This document shows, piece by piece, positions 1 through 6,360 of a stretch of 11,344 bases of DNA. Positions within the stretch are counted from its first letter, which is position 1. Every line of letters starts with the position of its first letter. The notes beneath the pieces were generated by a model that worked only from the letters and a program-made list of their open reading frames with translations, was not told the DNA's origin and made no database searches. The position numbers were made by a program, and so were the translations under genes. Source of the stretch: DAOUAJ01 sp034433615. Lineage in GTDB: Bacteria > Chloroflexota > Anaerolineae > DUEN01. Location: the NCBI GenBank assembly GCA_034433615.1, contig DAOUAJ010000272.1, positions 1-11,344 on the forward strand, read 5' to 3'.

Positions 1-1
1 G

Positions 2-1069
2 ATCACGCTGCAACAGATCCCCGAAGAGTTCATCACCAAGATATTGACCATGGCGGCCGCGGGCACGTTGCCGGACGTCGTGCGTGTCTGGGAGCCCACG
101 GTGCTGGAGTTCGGGCGCGCTGGCACAGTGATTGACCTGCAACCGATGGTGGACGCCGAGCCAGAGTTCCATCCCGAGGACTTCATCGAGAGCTTGTGGG
201 AGTTCCCGGTGATCGGTGGCAAGCGCTTTGGCATCGCGGATGGCTGGAACGGGCATCTGGCCTTCTACAACAAAGATCTCTTCGATCAGGCCGGCGTGCC
301 CTATCCGGACGAGAACTGGAACTGGGACGACTATGTGGCCCGTGCCAGGAAAATCTCCAAACCTGAAGAGAAGATCTGGGGATCCGACGGCCTATTCATT
401 GGCTGGCTGCATTGGAGCTACAAGCTCATCTGGCAGAATGGCGGCCAAGTCTACAACGAGGACTACACGGAGTGCCTGCTGGACCGGCCCGAGGCCATCG
501 AGGCGATCCAATACTGGGCCGATCTGCTGCACGAGGCAGTGATCATGCCGTCGCCAGCCCAGGCCGAGGGGTTAGGTGACCTGTTCCAGTCAGGGCACGC
601 CGCCATCCAGCGCGTGGGCACCTGGGTCATGGGGCCGCTGGCCAAGGCCGCCTTCAAGTGGGACATGGTGCCGGAGCCAAAGCAGAAGGAGCGTCGCACC
701 CTGCTGCACACGGCCTTCAACGTGATCCCCACCACGACGAAAGATAAGGAAACGGCCTGGAAGTGGCTGAACTGGATCGTGGGCCCGGTGGGCATGTATG
801 AGTACGTCAAGAGGAACGCCACCCCGGCGCCCCGCCGAAGCGTCAACGCCAAGCGTCCCTGGGTCCAGGAAGGTGTGGACGCCCATTGGGACTATGTGCC
901 AGAGGCAGGCGAATATGGCATCCTGGTGCCGGCGCCACCTAACGTCGGTGAGGTCGAGAAGCTCCAGAACGATGCCATCCAGGCCGTCTACCTGGGCAAG
1001 ATGACGGCGCAAGAGGCGCTCACCGAGGTCGCTCCCAAGGTGACGGAAGCATTGAGGCGCAAGGCGTAA
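2..1069 (+). CDS. ABC transporter extracellular sugar-binding protein, 5' partial
   Basis: Reading frame is open from base 2 of the window to the TAA at 1067-1069, giving 355 visible residues; the start codon and signal peptide lie upstream, so the in-frame ATG at 44 is not the true start. The sequence resembles family 1 extracellular solute-binding proteins (MalE/UgpB-like): a segment 'AAAGTLPDVVRVWEP' near the visible start, then 'LAFYNKDLFDQAGVPYP' followed by 'WNWDDYVARARKIS', the usual N-lobe signature in which an aromatic-rich stretch introduces the hinge region. Later come 'QSGHAAIQRVGTWVMG' and 'WKWLNWIVGP', typical of the C-lobe. The protein would bind a carbohydrate outside the cell and deliver it to the two permeases that follow. 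Substrate cannot be told from sequence. Family call is firm; the missing N-terminus prevents checking for a lipoprotein box. Confidence 0.9.
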   Translation: MTLQQIPEEFITKILTMAAAGTLPDVVRVWEPTVLEFGRAGTVIDLQPMVDAEPEFHPEDFIESLWEFPVIGGKRFGIADGWNGHLAFYNKDLFDQAGVPYPDENWNWDDYVARARKISKPEEKIWGSDGLFIGWLHWSYKLIWQNGGQVYNEDYTECLLDRPEAIEAIQYWADLLHEAVIMPSPAQAEGLGDLFQSGHAAIQRVGTWVMGPLAKAAFKWDMVPEPKQKERRTLLHTAFNVIPTTTKDKETAWKWLNWIVGPVGMYEYVKRNATPAPRRSVNAKRPWVQEGVDAHWDYVPEAGEYGILVPAPPNVGEVEKLQNDAIQAVYLGKMTAQEALTEVAPKVTEALRRKA

Positions 1070-1123
1070 TTGCAACCGGCAAAATACCCCAGGCTAAGAC
1101 TTCCGAAGTGTATTTGTTTACCG

Positions 1124-1180
1124 CCCCCTCATTTCTCTGCCCCCCTTCTCCCCCGCAGGCGGGGGAGAAGGGGGAAATGA
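1124..1180. repeat. GC-rich perfect inverted repeat (hairpin 1) between binding protein and permease
   Basis: Bases 1141-1156 (CCCCCTTCTCCCCCGC) are exactly complementary to 1159-1174, with only two bases between them. The pairing can be extended outwards after a bulge by TCATTTC (1129-1135) with GAAATGA (1174-1180). There is no U-tract on either side, so it is unlikely to be a classic intrinsic terminator. A hairpin between a binding-protein gene and its permease gene often protects the 3' end of the binding-protein mRNA and lowers permease expression (the malE-malF REP precedent); that role is inferred here. Confidence 0.75.
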
Positions 1181-1220
1181 AGAGGGTTTGGGGCGGGCGG
1201 CGAAGCTGTCCGCTCTAAAC

Positions 1221-1283
1221 CCCTCCATCCTCCCCCTCCCCACGCTGCGAAGCAGTGATGGGGAGGGGGCAGGGGGAGAGGAG
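1221..1283. repeat. GC-rich inverted repeat (hairpin 2) in the same spacer
   Basis: CCCCCTCCCC (1232-1241) pairs with GGGGAGGGGG (1260-1269). The 18-base interval holds an inner stem CTGC (1245-1248) with GCAG (1252-1255). The flanks continue as pyrimidine-rich (from about 1221) and purine-rich (to about 1283) strands. No U-tract follows. The rest of the 1070-1411 spacer holds a small hairpin CCAATTT/AAATTGG (1311-1317 with 1324-1330). I see no convincing gene or promoter in it. Confidence 0.7.
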
Positions 1284-1411
1284 AAAATCGAGCACATCTA
1301 AAAGTGTGAGCCAATTTCCCTGAAAATTGGTGTTCGCCGTGGGGCTCTCAGTCATGAGGTAGGGCCGGGCTGCCTGGGGCCTTACCCCATCGTTGTGCCA
1401 TGAGGGTTTAC

Positions 1412-2326
1412 ATGCAACGTGACCGGTTATGGTCAAATCGGCGGCTGAAGCAGGCCATTGAGGGCTATCTGTTCATTTCTCCCTGGATCGTGGGGTTCAT
1501 TTTGTTCACGGCCGGCCCCATCCTCGCTTCTTTAGTGCTGAGCTTCTTCGAATGGAGCTTGATTCGCCCGCCGCGCTTGGTCGCGCTCCAGAACTACGTC
1601 AAAATCTTCACCGGTGATCCTCTGTTCTGGCAGTCGTTGAAGGTCACGCTGATCTATGTGGTGGTAGCGATCCCTCTGCAGCTTGCGTTCGCGCTCTTCC
1701 TGGCTGTCCTGCTTAACCAGAAGGTGCGCATGATCCCCCTCTTCCGCACGATCTTCTATCTGCCGTCTCAGGTGAGCGCGGTAGCTATCTCCGTGATTTT
1801 CTTGTGGATTTACCATCCGGAACTCGGCCTGCTGAACGAGCTGCTCCGCCATGTAGGCATCAAGGGACCGGCCTGGCTCATCTCGGAGCGGTGGGCACTA
1901 CCCGCTCTCATCGGCATGAGCCTGTGGTCGGTGGGCGGGGCGATGATCATCCTGCTGGCCGGGTTGCAGGACGTTCCTCAGCATCTGTATGAGGCAGCTT
2001 CCCTGGACGGCGCAGGGGAGTTCGCCAAGTTCCGCTTTGTCACGTTGCCGATGCTGTCGCCTGTGCTCTTTTTCAACCTGGTGCTGGGCATCATCGCCGG
2101 TTTTCAGTACTTTGCTCAGGCTTATGTCATGACGCGAGGGGGGCCGCTGAACGCCACGTTGTTTTATGCGCTGTACCTGTACCTCAACGCGTTCAACTTT
2201 CTGAAGATGGGATATGCGGCTGCCCTGGCCTGGATTCTGTTCGTGATCATGATCGTGGTGACGATCTGGCAGCTCAGGCTGGCCCGGCGCTGGGTCTATT
2301 ACGAGTTCGAGGGGGCGCGAAGGTAG
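1412..2326 (+). CDS. Carbohydrate ABC transporter permease, MalF/UgpA type
   Basis: Inner-membrane permease of a CUT1-type sugar ABC importer, 304 residues from the chosen start. I prefer the ATG at 1412 to the ATG at 1400 because GAGGG (1402-1406) sits 5 bases before it, while nothing resembling a ribosome site precedes 1400. The sequence has about six hydrophobic segments, starting with 'LFISPWIVGFILFTAGPI' (roughly residues 20-37). It carries the permease EAA loop 'YEAASLDGAGEFAKFRFVTLP' near residues 192-212, which docks onto the ATPase subunit. The C-terminus is short and basic, as usual. It pairs with the permease that starts 2 bp downstream. Substrate is unknown. Confidence 0.93.
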   Translation: MQRDRLWSNRRLKQAIEGYLFISPWIVGFILFTAGPILASLVLSFFEWSLIRPPRLVALQNYVKIFTGDPLFWQSLKVTLIYVVVAIPLQLAFALFLAVLLNQKVRMIPLFRTIFYLPSQVSAVAISVIFLWIYHPELGLLNELLRHVGIKGPAWLISERWALPALIGMSLWSVGGAMIILLAGLQDVPQHLYEAASLDGAGEFAKFRFVTLPMLSPVLFFNLVLGIIAGFQYFAQAYVMTRGGPLNATLFYALYLYLNAFNFLKMGYAAALAWILFVIMIVVTIWQLRLARRWVYYEFEGARR

Positions 2327-2328
2327 CC

Positions 2329-3255
2329 ATGGCTAGCGGTCAGAGTGTCTATCAGGACGTCAGCGCTCGTGGGAGACGCGTGGGGCTCCTGGGGCAACAG
2401 GGGGTGCTCGCCAGCCAGCGCCGCTTTGAGCTGGTACGCCGGGTGATCGCCTATCTGCTCTTATGTACCTTTGGTTTCGCCATGCTCCTCCCGTTTTTGT
2501 GGATGGTCTCGACGGCGCTCAAACCTGATGCTCTGGTCTTCAGCATCCCGCCACGATGGTTCCCGCGCCCGTGGGTCTGGCGTAATTTCATTGATTCGAT
2601 GACGATCCTGGGCCATCCGGTCCACCTTTACGCGCGTAATACCGTGCTGATCGCGGTGCTCGGCGTGCTCGGTGTGGTGATATCGAGCTCGTTGGTGGCG
2701 TTTGGGTTCGCCCGGCTCGAGTTCCCCGGCCGGGATGCCCTCTTCGTGCTGGTGGTCAGCACGATGATGCTTCCCCGTTTCATCACCATCGTACCGCAGT
2801 TCATCCTGTTTCAGAAGATGGGGTGGCTGGACACCTTCAAGCCACTGATCGTCCCGTACTGGTTTGGAGCGCCCTTTCACATCTTCCTCTTGCGGCAGTT
2901 TTTCCTGGCGATCCCGGCCGAACTGGACGATGCCGCTCGCGTCGACGGCGCCTCCAGCCTGCGGATCTACATGCGGATCATTTTACCTCTCTCCAAGCCA
3001 GCCCTGGCCACGGTTGCAATCTTTGCCTTTGTCTATCATTGGAACGACCTGCTGGAGCCATTGATTTTCTTGTCCTCCCAAAATAACTGGACTCTGGCGC
3101 TCTTTTTAGCCAGCTTTAAGGGGTACATGATGGAGCCGCGCTGGAATCTGCTGATGGCCGCCTCGACGATCTTGACGTTGCCCGTGTTGATCCTCTTCTT
3201 CTTCGCGCAGCGGCTGTTCATCGGCGGCATCACCGTTACCGGCATCAAGGGGTAG
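2329..3255 (+). CDS. Carbohydrate ABC transporter permease, MalG/UgpE type
   Basis: Second membrane subunit of the importer, 308 residues. The ATG lies 2 bp after the stop of the first permease, with AAGG (2320-2323) as a ribosome site inside the end of that gene, implying translational coupling. A hydrophilic N-terminal tail of about 40 residues precedes the first membrane segment ('YLLLCTFGFAMLLPFLWMVS'). The EAA loop 'ELDDAARVDGASSLRIYMRI' lies near residues 198-217 and is followed by 'PLSKPALATVAIFAFVYHWND', the standard MalG-side motif. The last residues 'FIGGITVTGIKG' are the typical C-terminus of this family. No ABC ATPase gene is nearby, so the importer may share an ATPase of the MsmK/UgpC kind encoded elsewhere or upstream. 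Confidence 0.94.
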   Translation: MASGQSVYQDVSARGRRVGLLGQQGVLASQRRFELVRRVIAYLLLCTFGFAMLLPFLWMVSTALKPDALVFSIPPRWFPRPWVWRNFIDSMTILGHPVHLYARNTVLIAVLGVLGVVISSSLVAFGFARLEFPGRDALFVLVVSTMMLPRFITIVPQFILFQKMGWLDTFKPLIVPYWFGAPFHIFLLRQFFLAIPAELDDAARVDGASSLRIYMRIILPLSKPALATVAIFAFVYHWNDLLEPLIFLSSQNNWTLALFLASFKGYMMEPRWNLLMAASTILTLPVLILFFFAQRLFIGGITVTGIKG

Positions 3256-3259
3256 AGTA

Positions 3260-4288
3260 ATGAACAAAGTCGGATTCGGTGTCATCGGTACCGGGCTGTT
3301 CGGTGAGAACCACGCGCTGGCCTACAGCCGGCTGCCCGGCGTGGAACTGGTGGCAGTGTGCGATGTGAACGGCGAGCGCGCCCAGGCTGTAGCTCAGAAG
3401 TATGGCGCTCGTGCCTGCTACACCGATTATCAGGAGTTGTTGAAGCATTCTGACATCCAGGCTGTATCTATCGCCACGCCCGATTTCGCACACCGGGACA
3501 TTGCGGTGGCGGCGGCGCAGGCTGGCAAGCACATCTTGTGCGAGAAGCCGCTGGCGACCAGCCTAGAGGATGCACAGGCCATGGTGAACGCAGCGCGCGT
3601 GGCCGGCATCAAGCTGATGGTGGACTTCCACAACCGCGTCAATCCGCCTTTCGTAGCGGCCAGGCGTAGCATCGAGGCAGGAGAGATCGGCCAGCCGGCC
3701 TACGCCTACATCCGCCTCAGCAACACCACCTTCGTCCCCCAGGAGATGCTGAGTTGGGCCAGCAGATCGTCGGCGTTATGGTTCTTGGGCAGCCACACCG
3801 TGGACCTCATGCGCTTTCTGCTCGACGACACGGTGCGCCGCGTTTATGCCGTCACCCGTGCCAGGATCCTCAAGAGCCAGGGCATAGGCACCCAGGACTT
3901 TCATGTGGCGATCATGGAGTTCACGCAGGGCACGGTAGTAACAATGGAGAACGCCTGGATTCTGCCGCGCAGCCAGCCGATGGTCTACGATTTCAAGCTG
4001 GAACTGTTAGGGAGCGAGGGCGCCATTTACGCGAACCCTTCACACCATGGAGCGTTAGAGAAACACGTTGGCAACAGACTCAGCTACGGCGACGTGCTGG
4101 GCATCACGCCGACCAGTGACTTGCGCATCGGCGGCTTCGTGCTGGAGGCCATTGCGCGCTTTGTGGACGCCGTTTTGTATGATCGGCCGCTGCTGGCAAC
4201 GGGCGAGGACGGCCTGGAAGCCGTGCGCATTGTGAGCGCGATCGAGCGCTCGGCTGAGAGCGGGCAACCGGTGGACGTGGTAAATTGA
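3260..4288 (+). CDS. Gfo/Idh/MocA-family NAD(P)-dependent oxidoreductase
   Basis: A 342-residue cytoplasmic sugar or polyol dehydrogenase of the Gfo/Idh/MocA family, of the usual length. The N-terminal Rossmann fold begins with 'GVIGTGLFG' (residues 7-15) and an acidic end of strand 2 in 'VAVCDVN', which fits NAD binding. 'CEKPLAT' at residues 94-100 holds the family's catalytic Lys96. 'GSHTVDLMRF' from residue 177 gives His179 and Asp182, the family's GxHxxD-type active-site pair. It starts 4 bp after the permease gene with AAGGGG as its ribosome site, so it is the last gene of the transport operon and probably oxidises the imported sugar or its derivative. The exact substrate (inositol, glucose derivative or other) cannot be read from the sequence. 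Its stop codon overlaps the -35 box of the next promoter. Confidence 0.92.
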   Translation: MNKVGFGVIGTGLFGENHALAYSRLPGVELVAVCDVNGERAQAVAQKYGARACYTDYQELLKHSDIQAVSIATPDFAHRDIAVAAAQAGKHILCEKPLATSLEDAQAMVNAARVAGIKLMVDFHNRVNPPFVAARRSIEAGEIGQPAYAYIRLSNTTFVPQEMLSWASRSSALWFLGSHTVDLMRFLLDDTVRRVYAVTRARILKSQGIGTQDFHVAIMEFTQGTVVTMENAWILPRSQPMVYDFKLELLGSEGAIYANPSHHGALEKHVGNRLSYGDVLGITPTSDLRIGGFVLEAIARFVDAVLYDRPLLATGEDGLEAVRIVSAIERSAESGQPVDVVN

Positions 4289-4313
4289 CAAGATGGCAGA
4301 GAGGTGCTATACT
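4285..4313 (+). promoter_or_regulatory. Strong sigma70-type promoter for the ilv attenuator and operon
   Basis: TTGACA (4285-4290, a perfect -35 consensus) is separated by exactly 17 bases from TATACT (4308-4313). The two bases TG at 4305-4306 form an extended -10. Predicted start of transcription is about 4320. The -35 box contains the TGA stop (4286-4288) of the oxidoreductase gene. It stands directly upstream of the leader peptide and terminator, exactly where an attenuation-controlled promoter should be. Confidence 0.85.
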
Positions 4314-4327
4314 GAGGTTGTAGTGTA

Positions 4328-4341
4328 GTATAACTTTATAC
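4328..4341. promoter_or_regulatory. Perfect dyad just downstream of the predicted start site
   Basis: GTATAA (4328-4333) and TTATAC (4336-4341) are exact inverted copies around a 2-base centre, at about +9 to +22 relative to the predicted start. It could be a repressor operator or a small 5'-end RNA hairpin placed just before the leader ribosome site. A/T-rich dyads of this size also arise by chance, so the role is open. Confidence 0.35.
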
Positions 4342-4357
4342 GGCGGAAAGATCGTAA

Positions 4358-4447
4358 ATGATAGCTCAGGCTCTGGCCCTTATTAGCCTCGTTATTGTAG
4401 AGCTCCTGGTTCTTAAGATCCAGGAGCTATCCTGGTTAGGAGGCTAA
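4358..4447 (+). CDS. Branched-chain amino acid leader peptide (29 aa) of the attenuator
   Basis: A 29-codon reading frame, ATG 4358 to TAA 4445-4447. GGAAAG (4345-4350) is its ribosome site, 7 bases upstream. Of 29 residues 8 are Leu (6, 8, 11, 16, 17, 19, 24, 27), 4 Ile (2, 9, 13, 21) and 3 Val (12, 14, 18), so 15 are branched-chain; the densest run, residues 8-19, includes 'LISLVIVELLVL'. Rare-looking codons for a GC-rich genome (ATA, CTA, TTA) are used. It lies between a strong promoter and a terminator and its codons overlap the attenuator stems. The peptide itself probably has no function; its translation senses charged Leu-, Ile- and Val-tRNA. It plays the role of enterobacterial ilvL, but no homology is claimed. 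Confidence 0.9.
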   Translation: MIAQALALISLVIVELLVLKIQELSWLGG

Positions 4448-4485
4448 TCGAGCAGGGCTGGAGTTCTGCTGATTTGTCAACGTAG

Positions 4486-4517
4486 ACCCCTCCTAAACCA
4501 GGAGGGGTTTTATTATT
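4486..4517 (+). terminator. Intrinsic terminator of the ilv attenuator
   Basis: ACCCCTCCT (4486-4494) pairs perfectly with AGGAGGGGT (4500-4508) around the loop AAACC, and the stem runs directly into TTTTATTATT (4508-4517). This is the best intrinsic terminator of the window. It lies 128 bp before the ilvB start and after the leader peptide, so it terminates unless the antiterminator pairing of 4430-4443 with 4489-4503 forms. Confidence 0.9.
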
Positions 4518-4555
4518 GTCCAGACCTGGCGGCACGGAGCCGCAATGAGCAATGG

Positions 4556-4592
4556 CGCCTCACCTACGACCCGGCGAAGGGTCGGTGAGGCG
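4556..4592 (+). promoter_or_regulatory. Second strong hairpin between attenuator and ilvB
   Basis: CGCCTCACC (4556-4564) pairs perfectly with GGTGAGGCG (4584-4592). Inside, GACCC (4568-4572) pairs with GGGTC (4579-4583) around loop GGCGAA, with a bulged TAC. It is followed by TTTCCGTTT (4593-4601), a poor U-tract. A smaller hairpin GCGGC/GCCGC (4529-4533 with 4539-4543) precedes it. It may be a weak back-up terminator or an mRNA-stabilising 5' structure for the readthrough transcript. I found no obvious partner in the leader that would make it switch. Confidence 0.6.
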
Positions 4593-4635
4593 TTTCCGTT
4601 TACCACAAGTTGCCATTTCAGGGGAGGAAAGAGCG

Positions 4636-6360
4636 ATGTTACGGACGGGTGCACAAATCGTATGGGAAAGTTTGTGTCGTGAGGGTGTGGAGGTGGTGTT
4701 TGGTGTCCCTGGTGGAGCCATCCTGCCGACTTATGACGCGATGCCCAGCTACCCGATTCGCCATGTGCTCGTGCGGCATGAGCAATGTGCAGCCCATGCC
4801 GCGGATGGGTATGCCCGTTCCACAGGCAAGGTCGGCGTTTGCATGGCTACCAGCGGGCCGGGTGCTACTAACCTGGTAACAGGCATCGCTAACGCGATGA
4901 TGGACTCAGTACCCATCATTGCCATCACTGGCCAGGTCGCTACTCCCTTGATCGGTGGCGATGCGTTCCAGGAGACGGACGTCACCGGCATCACGCTTCC
5001 CATCACCAAGCATAATTATCTGGTGACAGACGTGCGGGATTTAGCCCGGGTGATGGCTGAAGCGTTCTACATTGCCCGCTCCGGGCGGCCCGGCCCTGTC
5101 CTGGTTGACATCGCCAAGGATGCCCAGCAGGCCAAGACCGAGTTCGTGTATCCTTCGCCAGAGGAGTTGTACCTGCCGGGCCTGCGCTTACCCAATCCGC
5201 CAGACCCTGAGGCCATCAGAGCGGCGGCGGCGCTCATCAACGCCGCCGAGCGCCCGCTCTTCCTGGCCGGGCACGGTGTGCAGATGGGAGATGCGACGTG
5301 GGAGTTGCGGCAAATTATCGAAAGGGCTGAGATCCCGGTTGTGACCACCTTGCTGGGGATCGGCAATTTGCCTGAGACCCATCCTCTGTGTCTGGGCATG
5401 GGGGGGATGCATGGCGAGGCGTATGCTAACCAGGCGATCCAGAGCTGTGACGTCTTGATCGCCGTCGGCATGCGGTTCGATGATCGCGTTACAGGGCGGC
5501 TGGATTGTTTCGCCAAGCAGGCGAAGATCATCCACTTCGAGATTGATCCGGCCGAGGTCGGCAAGAACGTCAAACCGCATATCACCGTCCTGGGGGATTG
5601 CAAAGATACTTTGGGAGCACTGTTGCCCCTGATCGAGGAGCGACGGCACGAGGCGTGGCTTGCCCTGATCAACACCTGGCGCGAGGACTCTCGTCAGCGA
5701 GATATTGTGAATGCAGAGGTTGACGAGCTGATCCCTCCTTTCGTAATGCGCCAGTTGTGGCAGGCGACGGGGAGTGATTGTATCGTCGTGACCGATGTAG
5801 GGCAGAATCAGATGTGGGAGGCCCAATATTTCATCCACGAGCGTCCGCGTCAATTGATCACTTCGGGTGGCCTGGGCACGATGGGATTCGCCGTGCCGGC
5901 AGCCATGGGGGTCAAGCTGGGCAACCCGGACACGGAGGTGTGGGCCATCTGTGGTGACGGCGGCTTCCAGATGACCATGCAGGAACTGGGCACCATCATG
6001 CAGGAGCGCATTCCGATCAAGATTGCGATCATCGTCAACGGGTTCCTGGGCATGGTACGTCAGTGGCAACAGTTCTTCTATGACAAGCGATACGCCGGGA
6101 CCCCTATCCTCAGTCCCGATTACGTGAAGCTGGCGGACGCTTATGGGATCCCGGCTTGCCGGGTAAGCCGCAACGAAGAGGTGGCAGAGGCGATCGCCGC
6201 CGCCCGCGCTACCGAGGGACCTTATCTGATCGCCTTCCATGTCAAGGAAGAAGTTAACGTCTACCCGATGGTGGCACCGGGCGCTGGTGTGGGGGAGATG
6301 ATCCGCCGCCCCAGGCCGCAGATCGTGCAGGGATACTCAGGCGTGGAACCGTCGTGGTGA
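4636..6360 (+). CDS. ilvB: Acetolactate synthase (acetohydroxyacid synthase) large catalytic subunit
   Basis: Condenses two pyruvates to 2-acetolactate, or pyruvate with 2-oxobutyrate, as the first common step of Val, Leu and Ile synthesis; uses thiamine diphosphate, Mg2+ and FAD. 574 residues, normal length. I chose ATG 4636 because GGGGAGG (4621-4627) precedes it by 8 bases; the in-frame ATG at 4552 would run through the strong hairpin and has no ribosome site. The N-terminal Pyr domain has 'VFGVPGGAILPTYDAM' (21-36) and 'RHEQCAAHAADGYAR' with the catalytic Glu49. The C-terminal thiamine-diphosphate motif begins 'GDGGFQM' (440-446; Asp441) and ends at Asn468. The central domain (about 190-340) is the FAD-binding one. 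It is the first gene of the operon under the leader attenuator. Confidence 0.97.
   Translation: MLRTGAQIVWESLCREGVEVVFGVPGGAILPTYDAMPSYPIRHVLVRHEQCAAHAADGYARSTGKVGVCMATSGPGATNLVTGIANAMMDSVPIIAITGQVATPLIGGDAFQETDVTGITLPITKHNYLVTDVRDLARVMAEAFYIARSGRPGPVLVDIAKDAQQAKTEFVYPSPEELYLPGLRLPNPPDPEAIRAAAALINAAERPLFLAGHGVQMGDATWELRQIIERAEIPVVTTLLGIGNLPETHPLCLGMGGMHGEAYANQAIQSCDVLIAVGMRFDDRVTGRLDCFAKQAKIIHFEIDPAEVGKNVKPHITVLGDCKDTLGALLPLIEERRHEAWLALINTWREDSRQRDIVNAEVDELIPPFVMRQLWQATGSDCIVVTDVGQNQMWEAQYFIHERPRQLITSGGLGTMGFAVPAAMGVKLGNPDTEVWAICGDGGFQMTMQELGTIMQERIPIKIAIIVNGFLGMVRQWQQFFYDKRYAGTPILSPDYVKLADAYGIPACRVSRNEEVAEAIAAARATEGPYLIAFHVKEEVNVYPMVAPGAGVGEMIRRPRPQIVQGYSGVEPSW

Larger units (their letters stand above)
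4320..4517 (+). promoter_or_regulatory. Transcription attenuator (leader RNA) of the ilv operon
   Basis: The leader shows the full set of competing pairings of ribosome-mediated attenuation. Protector state: ATTAGCCTC (4382-4390) pairs perfectly with GAGGCTAAT (4440-4448), enclosing an inner 9-bp hairpin AGCTCCTGG (4401-4409) with CCAGGAGCT (4420-4428). Antiterminator: TCCTGGTTAGGAGG (4430-4443) is complementary to 4489-4503 along all 14 bases with a single bulged base, and this consumes the 5' arm and loop of the terminator. Terminator: 4486-4494 with 4500-4508. A ribosome stalled on Leu/Ile/Val codons leaves 4430-4443 free and permits readthrough; a ribosome reaching the TAA at 4445 covers that segment and the terminator forms. 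The pairings are read directly; the mechanism is inferred from the classic ilv/leu/his attenuators. Confidence 0.9.

Noticed and set aside
4289..4635. T-box riboswitch upstream of ilvB
   Set aside because: No T-box sequence or specifier-loop arrangement is visible; instead a translated Leu/Ile/Val-rich peptide with alternative stems explains the terminator.
4552..4635. Longer IlvB starting at ATG 4552
   Set aside because: No ribosome site precedes it, the added residues are encoded by a strong hairpin and do not resemble IlvB, and ATG 4636 has GGGGAGG at an ideal distance.
5188..6240. 350-codon open frame on the minus strand opposite ilvB
   Set aside because: It is an antisense shadow of a gene with clear thiamine-diphosphate enzyme motifs; it has no recognisable domain and its composition (His/Arg/Leu-rich) is typical of antisense GC-rich frames.
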